From contig NZ_WESE01000003.1 in assembly GCF_009184895.1 (NCBI RefSeq), positions 62,001 to 126,000 of the forward strand: DNA of 64,000 nucleotides. Reading direction: 5' to 3'. Both the position numbers and the translations under genes were made by a program. Numbering within the stretch: the first letter of the stretch is position 1; each line of letters starts with the position of its first letter. Of the stretch, positions 57,530-64,000 are shown piece by piece. The notes beneath the pieces were generated by a model that saw only the letters and a program-made list of their open reading frames with translations, searched no databases and was not told where the DNA came from. This DNA is from Nostocoides sp. F2B08 (lineage in GTDB: Bacteria; Actinomycetota; Actinomycetes; Actinomycetales; Dermatophilaceae).

Positions 57530-58894
57530 GTGATCCGACCCAACTCAGCCCTGTGGCTCAAAACGCTCGCGGGCGCCGCAGCATTGAGCCTCACCCTGGC
57601 GGCCTGCGGCTCGTCCGACGAGCCCGAGGACACCGCGACGGGCACCGACACCGCGACATCGGAGGAGACGACCGATGAGGCCGGCGCCGGTGAGGACTTC
57701 ACCAACGACGAGTGCGCTTCGGACTCGACCAGTGCGGACACCTTCAAGGTCGGCGGCATCCTCCCGCTCACCGGAAACCTCGCCTTCCTCGGCCCACCGG
57801 AGGTCGCCGGTGTCGGCCTCGCCGTCTCCGACATCAACGCGGCAGGCGGTGTCGGCGGCGCCGATGCATGTCACCTGATCCTCGACTCCGGTGACGCGAC
57901 CGACGCCTCCGTGGCCAACAACTCGGCCCAGCAGGCGATCCAGGGCGAGGTCTCCCTCGTCGTCGGCGCGGCGTCCTCCTCTGTGACGCTGAACATCGTC
58001 GACGCGATCACCGACGCATCGATCGTCCAGATCTCCCCCGCCAACACGGCCGTCGCGCTCTCCGGATACAGCGACTTCTACTTCCGGACCGCGCCACCGG
58101 ACGGCATCCAGGGAGACGCGCTCGGCAACCTCATCCTGCAGGACGGCTTCCAGCGCGTGGCTTTCATCGTGTTCAACGACGCGTACGGCACCGGTCTGCG
58201 TGACGTCGTCCAGCAGACCATCGAGGACGCCGGTGGCGAGGTCACCTACGGCGCCAATGGCGCGGGCCAGGAGTTCCCGCCGGCACAGACCAGCTTCTCT
58301 GCCGAGGTCAGTGGCGCTCTGGCGACCAACCCCGACGCCATCGTCGTCCTCGCGTTCGACGAGACGCGGTCCATCGTGCCCGAGCTCCAGAACGCCGGGT
58401 TCGACATGTCGAAGGTCTACCTCACCGACGGCAACACCTCGAGCTACGGCGAGGACTTCCCCGCCGGAACCCTCGAGGGCGCCAAGGGCACGATCCCGGG
58501 CAACGACCCGGAGTCGGGCTTCAAGGACCGCCTCAGCGGTTGGTATGAGTCCGCGCAGGGAGAGCCGCTCAACGACTTCTCCTACGGTGCGGAGTCCTAC
58601 GACGCCGTTGTCCTGGCCGCTCTGGCTGCCGTCAAGGGCGGCGCGACCGACTCCGTGACCATCCAGGAGAACCTCGCCGCTGTCTCCGGTGCCAACGGTG
58701 GCACCGAGTGCAGCACCTACGAGGAGTGCGTCGCCGCGCTCGACGCGGGTGACGAGATCTTCTACCGCGGTCCTTCGGGCATCGGTCCGTTCGACGACGA
58801 GAACGACCCGTCATCGGCGTTCGTCGGGATCTACCAGTACGACGCCGAGAACAACATCTCGCTCATCTCCACCGTCGAGGGCAGCAAGGGCTGA
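57530..58894 (+). CDS. Branched-chain amino acid type ABC substrate-binding lipoprotein
   Basis: 454 residues. Lipobox LAAC (Cys26) after a short signal, an Asp/Glu/Thr-rich linker, then the type 1 periplasmic-binding fold (ILPLTGNLAFLGPPEVAGV, SPANTAVAL, FNDAYGTGL) of the LivK/Leu-Ile-Val family. Delivers substrate to the livHMGF importer encoded on the opposite strand to the right. GTG start at 57530 has AAAGG nine bases ahead. Confidence 0.92.
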   Translation: MIRPNSALWLKTLAGAAALSLTLAACGSSDEPEDTATGTDTATSEETTDEAGAGEDFTNDECASDSTSADTFKVGGILPLTGNLAFLGPPEVAGVGLAVSDINAAGGVGGADACHLILDSGDATDASVANNSAQQAIQGEVSLVVGAASSSVTLNIVDAITDASIVQISPANTAVALSGYSDFYFRTAPPDGIQGDALGNLILQDGFQRVAFIVFNDAYGTGLRDVVQQTIEDAGGEVTYGANGAGQEFPPAQTSFSAEVSGALATNPDAIVVLAFDETRSIVPELQNAGFDMSKVYLTDGNTSSYGEDFPAGTLEGAKGTIPGNDPESGFKDRLSGWYESAQGEPLNDFSYGAESYDAVVLAALAAVKGGATDSVTIQENLAAVSGANGGTECSTYEECVAALDAGDEIFYRGPSGIGPFDDENDPSSAFVGIYQYDAENNISLISTVEGSKG

Positions 58895-58912
58895 TCTCGA
58901 CCGATACGTCAG

Positions 58913-58940
58913 GGGCCCCGGACCGACAGGTCCGGGGCCC
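58913..58940 (+). terminator. Strong terminator after the binding-protein gene
   Basis: GGGCCCCGGACC (58913-58924) pairs perfectly with 58929-58940, with a GACA loop, followed by a TTGGTGTGT tail. Confidence 0.85.
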
Positions 58941-59105
58941 TTGGTGTGTCCGCGGTGGGTTGTCCTGCGTGGAGACTCAGGACTGCCTGTGGCGACCGAG
59001 GGCCCCCAGTCGGTGCCGGTCTGCGGCCCATGGTCCTCGATGCTGACAGGAGTCCCGGCGGTCCACGGCGTGAGAACATGCCCACGGCGTGGGACAGCCT
59101 CCAAC

Positions 59106-59147
59106 GGGTGAAGCCGGACACCCTTTCAGGGCGCCCGGCTTCAACCC
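59106..59147 (-). terminator. Inverted repeat after livF
   Basis: GGGTGAAGCCGG (59106-59117) pairs with CCGGCTTCAACCC (59135-59147) with one bulge; an inner stem CCCT/AGGG lies in the loop. It is about 20 bases past the livF stop. Confidence 0.65.
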
Positions 59148-59167
59148 GGTCGACGTCGCGAGGACGG

Positions 59168-59953
59168 TCAGCCGGCCTCGCGTGATGCCTTGACGTCCTC
59201 GGCCAGCGTGCCGAGGTACAACTCGATGACCTTGGGGTCCTTGGACAGCTCTTTGCCCGACCCCGTGTAGGCGTCCCGCCCCTGGTCGAGGACATAGCCG
59301 CGGTCGACGATCTGCAGGCACCGTCGGGCGTTCTGCTCGACCATGACGACGCAGACGCCGGTCTTGTTGATCTCCTTGGTCCGTAGGAACGTCTCGTCCT
59401 GACGGACTGGCGACAGCCCTGCCGACGGCTCGTCGAGCAACAGCACGGACGGCTCCATCATCAGCGCCCTCGCCATGGCCAACGACTGTCGCTCACCACC
59501 GGACATGGCACCCGCGCGCTGGTTCTGCCGCTGGTGCAGGACCGGGAAGAGGTCCCACATCGCCGCAAGTCGTTCTCCGATTGCCTTGGGCCGCAGGAAC
59601 AGCCCCATGCGCAGGTTCTCCTCGACGGTCAGGCTCGGGAACACGTTGTCGTTCTGGGGAACGAAGCCCACTCCCATCTCGACCAGCCGGTTGGTCCGGA
59701 AGTTGGTGATGTCCTTGCCCTCGAGGGTGACCGTCCCGGAGTGCACCTTGACGAGCCCGAAGATCGCCTTGAGCAGGGTCGATTTGCCCGCCCCGTTGGG
59801 TCCAATGATGCCCACCATCTCGCCGGGGTAGGCCACGAGGCTGCAGCCGTTCAGGATGTTGACGCCGGGCAGATACCCTGCGACGACGTCCGTGGCCTCG
59901 ATGACGGCGTCACCGCGCCGCTCCGGGTGCGCTTCGGGGGTTACGTCGGTCAT
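59168..59953 (-). CDS. livF: Branched-chain amino acid ABC transporter ATPase LivF
   Basis: 261 residues. Walker A GPNGAGKSTLLKAIFGLV, signature MSGGERQSLAMARAL, Walker B VLLLDEPSAGLSP, and VVMVEQNARRCLQI in place of the usual switch-His region, which marks LivF ATPases. Ends the livHMGF operon; overlaps livG by four bases. Confidence 0.9.
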   Translation of the reverse strand: MTDVTPEAHPERRGDAVIEATDVVAGYLPGVNILNGCSLVAYPGEMVGIIGPNGAGKSTLLKAIFGLVKVHSGTVTLEGKDITNFRTNRLVEMGVGFVPQNDNVFPSLTVEENLRMGLFLRPKAIGERLAAMWDLFPVLHQRQNQRAGAMSGGERQSLAMARALMMEPSVLLLDEPSAGLSPVRQDETFLRTKEINKTGVCVVMVEQNARRCLQIVDRGYVLDQGRDAYTGSGKELSKDPKVIELYLGTLAEDVKASREAG

Positions 59954-60930
59954 GTGGGGTTCTCCTCGCTCGTGGGCTGCGGCGCCACTGTGTCCTCCTG
60001 CAGGGTCTCATCCCCGAGGTCCGTGTCGTGATGCGCTCCGAGGTAGGCGTCGATCACGGCCGGGTCGGACATGACCACCTCGGCGCGCCCCTCGGCGATG
60101 ACGCGGCCCTCAGCCATGACGACGACCCAGTCCGAGATGTGGCGCACCATGTGCATGTCGTGCTCGACGAACAGCACCGTCGTGCCCTCGTCGCGAAGGG
60201 ACTGGATGTGGCCGAGGAGCGACTGCGTCAGCGCCGGGTTCACACCGGCCATCGGCTCGTCGAGCATGATCATCGTCGGGTCGGTCATCAGGGCCCGAGC
60301 CATCTCGAGCAGCTTGCGCTGCCCTCCGGAGAGACTGCCGGCATAGTCGTCCTTCTTGCGAAGGAGCTTGAACCGCGCCAGCAGCTCCTTGGCCTTGGCC
60401 TCGGCCTCCCTCTCCTCCTTTGCCCACGTCGGCCGCAGCCAGCAGGTCAGGAGGTTCTCCCCGGACTGCTCACGTGCGCCCAGCATCATGTTCTCCATGA
60501 CCGTCATCCGGTTCAGCGACTTCGTGAGCTGAAAGGTGCGCACCATGCCGGCCCTGGCGACGTTGGACGCCGAGGTGCTGCCGAGCTCGCTCCCCTCGAA
60601 CGACCAGGTTGCCGCATTCTCCGGCCGCTTGAAACGCGTCGGGGCCGACGTCGGTCGGTCGAAACCAGTGATGAGGTTGAAGAAGGTGGTCTTGCCGGCA
60701 CCGTTGGGACCGATCAGGGCGGTGATGATGCCCTTCTGCACCTCGAGGTGGTCGACATCGACCGCCGTCATGCCACCGAACTTCCGGACGATGTTGTCCA
60801 CTACCAGGATCGGATCCGGCTTGGCGACACCAGGCTCGGCCGCGATTCCGTCGGTCAGGGCTCGTCGAGCCGCAGGGTCGGCATAAGGGTTGTCCACCGC
60901 GTTGGGCGAGCGGGTGATGGATTCAGGCAT
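59950..60930 (-). CDS. livG: Branched-chain amino acid ABC transporter ATPase LivG
   Basis: 326 residues. Walker A GPNGAGKTTFFN, ENMMLGAREQSGENLLTCWLRP (the LivG-specific insertion), signature LSGGQRKLLEMARAL, Walker B TMIMLDEPMAGVNP and switch His in VLFVEHDMHMVRHI. The N-terminal 40 residues form an unusual extension. Works with LivF. Confidence 0.92.
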   Translation of the reverse strand: MPESITRSPNAVDNPYADPAARRALTDGIAAEPGVAKPDPILVVDNIVRKFGGMTAVDVDHLEVQKGIITALIGPNGAGKTTFFNLITGFDRPTSAPTRFKRPENAATWSFEGSELGSTSASNVARAGMVRTFQLTKSLNRMTVMENMMLGAREQSGENLLTCWLRPTWAKEEREAEAKAKELLARFKLLRKKDDYAGSLSGGQRKLLEMARALMTDPTMIMLDEPMAGVNPALTQSLLGHIQSLRDEGTTVLFVEHDMHMVRHISDWVVVMAEGRVIAEGRAEVVMSDPAVIDAYLGAHHDTDLGDETLQEDTVAPQPTSEENPT

Positions 60931-62080
60931 TGAACTGCAGCTCCCTCTTGTTGCCGAGAATGCCCTGTGGGCGGAAGATCACGAGGAGCATCAGGATCAC
61001 ACCGACGACGACCCAGGAGAACTGGTCGGACTGTTGGGTGTTGAGGATCTCCGGCGGCACGACGGCCCCGGTGATCCCCCTGATGAGGATGCGCACCGAG
61101 AAGAAGAGGATGGTGCCCAGGACGGGCCCGAAGATGGTGGCTGCGCCGCCTAGGAGCAGGGCGGTCCAGATGAAGAACGTCAGGGTGCGCCCCATGGAGT
61201 CCGCCTGAACAGAGCTCGGGAGGACGTACATGATCCCGCCGAGCGCTCCGAGCGCACCTCCGATGACCAGAGCCTGCATCTTCACGGCGAAGACGTTCTT
61301 GCCGAGGCTGCGCATCGCCTCCTCGTCCTCCCGAATGCCCCGGAGTAGGCGGCCCCACGGGCTGCGCACGAGGAAGTACACCAGGACGCAGCAGATGCCG
61401 ACGAGCAACCATGCCACGAAGCGGATCCACCACCCGTTCACACCGGTGTTCTGGTAGCTGAACGGACCGATGGTCGTCGTCCCGTCCCCGAAGAACGACA
61501 GGTTGACGAACGGGTCCCGATACTGGCTACCGGGGAGGCCCTGAGAGCCGCCCGTCACCGGGGTCAGCTGCGAGAGTCGACCGACGTAGCGGATGATCTC
61601 GGCGGCCGAGATGGTCACGATGGCCAGGTAGTCGCCGCGTAGCTTCAGGGTCGGGAGACCCAGCAGCAACGCGAACGCGGACGCTGCAGCCAGTCCGATC
61701 AGCACGGCGAACAGGAGCGGGACGTCCCTGGTGATGGCGATCGCGAAGCCGTAGGCGCCGAGCAGCATGAAGCCGGCCTGGCCGATGTTGAGCAGCCCGG
61801 TGAAGCCGAAGTGGATGTTCAGCCCGATGACGGCGATCGCGACGGCAGCCGTCTGCGGTTCGATCGCGCTGCGCAGCACGGAGGCGAAGATCGACGGGAT
61901 GGTTCCACTCATCGTCGTCGCCACGATCCACATGACGGCGAACCCGATCACGACGGCGGCCGTCGCGATCAGCGCGCGCCTTTGACGGCGGGCGCGCTCC
62001 TCTGCGATCTCGGTGTGGTCCGCCTCGAGCCCGTCGTCCTGGAAGTCGGGCTCGGTGGCGTTCTCGGTCACGTTCGTCAT
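60923..62080 (-). CDS. livM: Branched-chain amino acid ABC transporter permease LivM
   Basis: 385 residues, eight to ten membrane segments after a charged N-terminal cytoplasmic region. GFTGLLNIGQAGFMLLGAYGFAI is the LivM signature and PWGRLLRGIREDEEAMRSLGKN is the coupling loop to the ATPase. Start at 62080 is preferred over the GTG at 62089 because AGGTGG lies ahead of it. Confidence 0.9.
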   Translation of the reverse strand: MTNVTENATEPDFQDDGLEADHTEIAEERARRQRRALIATAAVVIGFAVMWIVATTMSGTIPSIFASVLRSAIEPQTAAVAIAVIGLNIHFGFTGLLNIGQAGFMLLGAYGFAIAITRDVPLLFAVLIGLAAASAFALLLGLPTLKLRGDYLAIVTISAAEIIRYVGRLSQLTPVTGGSQGLPGSQYRDPFVNLSFFGDGTTTIGPFSYQNTGVNGWWIRFVAWLLVGICCVLVYFLVRSPWGRLLRGIREDEEAMRSLGKNVFAVKMQALVIGGALGALGGIMYVLPSSVQADSMGRTLTFFIWTALLLGGAATIFGPVLGTILFFSVRILIRGITGAVVPPEILNTQQSDQFSWVVVGVILMLLVIFRPQGILGNKRELQFNA

Positions 62081-62132
62081 CGGGTCCACCTCGTGGTCGG
62101 CTGGCGGGTGTCGTTGCTGTTGGTCATCGTCA

Positions 62133-63449
62133 TCACCCGATCCGTCCTGCCTTGCCGAGCAGGCCCTGGGGTCGGACCATGAGGAGCAGGATGAGGATCA
62201 GAAGGGCCGTGGCGTACTTGAGGTCTCCGGGCAGTCCGAAGGCGGGGGTGAGTTCGACGACGAGACCGATGATGATGGCACCGGCGAGGGCGCCGAAGGC
62301 CGTGCCGAGGCCACCCAGGGTGACCGCGGCGAAGAGGAGCAGGAGGATCTGCATACCGGAGTCCCACTTCACGCCGTTCAGGACCAGGGCGAGCATGATG
62401 CCCGCGAGGCCGGCGAGGGCGGTCGCCGAGATCCACACCAGCCGCACCACCTTGTCGACATCGATCCCAGAGGCCTCCGCCAGAGCGGGGTTGTCCGACA
62501 CCGCCCGGGTCGCACGGCCGAGCCGCGTGCGCAGCAGCGCGAAACCGACCACGGTGAGGACGACGATTGCGATGCCCATGGCCCACAGGGACTGGTCGGT
62601 CAGCCGGACAGGCCCCCAGCTGATCGGAGTCGGCGCCTCGCGGATGATCCGCACGGTTCCGGCCCCAACCAGCACCTGGAACATGTACTGCATCGCCAGC
62701 GACAGTCCGATGGTCACGATCATGAGCTGGACCAGACCGAGTCCCTTGCGGCGCAGCGGTTTCCACAGGATCGCGTGCTGGAAGTACCCGGTGAAACCGC
62801 AGAAGAGGACCGTGAGGACCGCAGCCGCTAGGAACGGAAGGCCCCACCAGTTGACCATGATGAAGGCCACGATCCCACCGAGCGTGACCTGCTCGGCATG
62901 GGAGAAGCTCGACAGCCCGGTGGTTCCGTAGATCAGCGACAGGCCGACGGCAGCCAGCGCGAGGAGCAACCCCAGCCGGAGCCCACTGACAGCGCTCTGG
63001 ATGATCAACGCACTGCGTCCTCCGACCGCGCTGCCGTCCGACTCACCCGTCAGGCGGAACAGGACGGTGTTGTTCTGACCGAGGCTGGCGTTCACGGTGA
63101 CCGGACCCTCGACGGTGACTCCCTCGGGAAGGGTGTCCTCGACGATCGTCGCGGTGTACTCACCCTCCTCGGTGACCTCGATGCTCCATCGGCCGTCCGG
63201 ACCGGAGGTGGCGGTCTGCTCGCCGCCAGGACCAGCCACCGAGATCTCCACCTCTGCAAGGGTCTCCCCCGCGCGCAGGGTCCCCAACAGGCACCCCGTC
63301 TCCGGGGACGGCTGGCAACCGAGGGTCTCGGCGGCGGCCGGAGCCGCTCCGGCGACGGCAGCGAGGGGGACGAGGAGCGCGAGGGCCAACAGACCGAGAA
63401 GCGTGCGCACTCGGGCTGTGAGCCCATGGGCACTGACGGGTGGCTGCAA
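62133..63449 (-). CDS. livH: Branched-chain amino acid ABC transporter permease LivH with N-terminal secreted domain
   Basis: 438 residues. Residues 1-40 are a Sec-type signal (RTLLGLLALALLVPLAAVAGAAP), residues 42-136 a beta-rich extracytoplasmic domain with carboxypeptidase-regulatory-like features (SGPDGRWSIEVTEEGEYTAT) and paired Cys45/Cys53, and from about 150 the LivH permease (GTTGLSSFSHAEQVTLGG; coupling loop RTRLGRATRAVSDNPALAEASG). The TTG start at 63449 is chosen because GGAAGG sits seven bases ahead and it gives a clean signal peptide; GTG starts at 63410 or 63512 remain possible. Confidence 0.78.
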   Translation of the reverse strand: MQPPVSAHGLTARVRTLLGLLALALLVPLAAVAGAAPAAAETLGCQPSPETGCLLGTLRAGETLAEVEISVAGPGGEQTATSGPDGRWSIEVTEEGEYTATIVEDTLPEGVTVEGPVTVNASLGQNNTVLFRLTGESDGSAVGGRSALIIQSAVSGLRLGLLLALAAVGLSLIYGTTGLSSFSHAEQVTLGGIVAFIMVNWWGLPFLAAAVLTVLFCGFTGYFQHAILWKPLRRKGLGLVQLMIVTIGLSLAMQYMFQVLVGAGTVRIIREAPTPISWGPVRLTDQSLWAMGIAIVVLTVVGFALLRTRLGRATRAVSDNPALAEASGIDVDKVVRLVWISATALAGLAGIMLALVLNGVKWDSGMQILLLLFAAVTLGGLGTAFGALAGAIIIGLVVELTPAFGLPGDLKYATALLILILLLMVRPQGLLGKAGRIG

Positions 63450-63592
63450 CGGGAGTCCTTCCGTTGGTCGGGCTGGCACAGGGGGGTCCAGCACCGGGCG
63501 GTCACTGCTCACGGAGCGACCCCGGGCGGGCGCCTCTCCAGCTCGAGGCCGAGGGCCTCCGGCCCGTCGCGGCTGTGCGACCGAGCACCGTG

Positions 63593-63598
63593 ATTCTA
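63593..63598 (-). promoter_or_regulatory. Possible -10 box upstream of livH
   Basis: TAGAAT on the minus strand, about 140 bases before the livH start. The leader between them includes competing GC hairpins around 63545-63570. No clear -35 element. Confidence 0.35.
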
Positions 63599-63641
63599 GA
63601 GAACGGATCGCGCGACGAACAGGGATCAACGGGGGTCATCT

Positions 63642-64000
63642 TCAACCGATACGTTGTCGAGACCTCGACGAGGTGGTTCGTCGGGGCGTCTTACGGGACG
63701 GTCGAGGGCTCTGACGTGCGGTCTTCGACAGGATGGGGGCAAGGAAGCGACCCGTGTGCGACTCCGACACGATCGCGAGGTCCTCGGGCGTGCCGCTCGC
63801 GATCAGAGCCCCTCCACCGCTGCCACCTTCGGGACCGAGGTCGAGAACCCAGTCGGCGTTCTTGATCACGTCGAGGTTGTGCTCGATGACGATCACGGTG
63901 TTGCCCTTGTCCACGAGCCCTTGCAGGACAAGAAGCAGCTTACGGATGTCCTCGAAGTGCAGTCCTGTCGTCGGCTCGTCGAGCACATAGACCGTCCGAC
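63642..64000 (-). CDS. uvrA: UvrA C-terminus (excinuclease subunit A), cut by the window edge
   Basis: The last 119 residues of UvrA: the second ATPase Walker B region [20 protein letters not shown], switch region [23 protein letters not shown] and the SGTPEDLA block, then a disordered Arg/Ser/Thr-rich tail. Only the C-terminal part of the gene is in the window. It and uvrC lie within about 7 kb of each other, separated by the liv genes. Confidence 0.95.
   Translation of the reverse strand, partial: RTVYVLDEPTTGLHFEDIRKLLLVLQGLVDKGNTVIVIEHNLDVIKNADWVLDLGPEGGSGGGALIASGTPEDLAIVSESHTGRFLAPILSKTARQSPRPSRKTPRRTTSSRSRQRIG

Overview
The window is very GC-rich, densely packed actinobacterial chromosome. 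Suf-type Fe-S assembly, RbpA, WhiA, an InhA-type enoyl reductase paired with FabG, the divergent glgA/glgC pair and an encoded acVLRF1-type protein all point to Actinomycetota, most likely Micrococcales. An Intrasporangiaceae-like genome is my best guess, but no 16S rRNA is present to prove it. Many genes start with GTG and many have a TANNNT box only 6-8 nt before the start codon, the signature of leaderless mRNAs.

Layout, left to right. Positions 1-3640 are the right end of an integrated element (unknown cargo, excisionase, tyrosine integrase) abutting a tRNA-Leu(GAG) gene at 3641-3728; the rest of the element lies left of the window. From 3.9 to 13.5 kb there are a HipA-like kinase with a DUF3037 partner, a TrmH-type RNA methyltransferase, two TauE/SafE permeases, an SPFH-NfeD membrane pair, an orphan ABC ATPase, a conserved unknown, and divergent glgA/glgC for glycogen or maltose-1-phosphate metabolism. 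From 13.6 to 22.4 kb there are serB, cyanophycinase and cyanophycin synthetase, facing an operon of fabG, fabI and a cyanophycin-synthetase-like Mur ligase fused to a TPR-like tail. From 22.5 to 30 kb there are DUF3099, moaA, SURF1, two ABC proteins, a zinc metallopeptidase and an acVLRF1-like ribosome-rescue factor.

Positions 29.9-36.7 kb are a complete leftward suf operon (sufR-sufB-sufD-Rieske-sufC-sufS-sufU-sufT). It is followed by pssA/psd for phosphatidylethanolamine, a two-gene ABC exporter, heme A synthesis (ctaA, ctaB), and then central carbon metabolism: tkt-tal-pgi on the plus strand and secG-tpiA-pgk-gap on the minus strand. The whiA-yvcK-rapZ-uvrC block follows. The right end holds a branched-chain-amino-acid-type ABC importer (binding protein plus livHMGF) and the C-terminus of uvrA.

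Functional themes: storage polymers of carbon (glg) and nitrogen (cyanophycin), respiratory oxidase assembly (SURF1, ctaA/B), Fe-S biogenesis, and the glycolysis/pentose-phosphate core. The least explained items are the Mur ligase-TPR protein co-transcribed with fatty-acid synthesis genes, the LivH permease carrying a secreted beta-domain at its N-terminus, the perfect 12-bp palindrome over a permease start codon, and paired KTAAC-N6-CTAAC boxes in front of the amino-acid importer genes.
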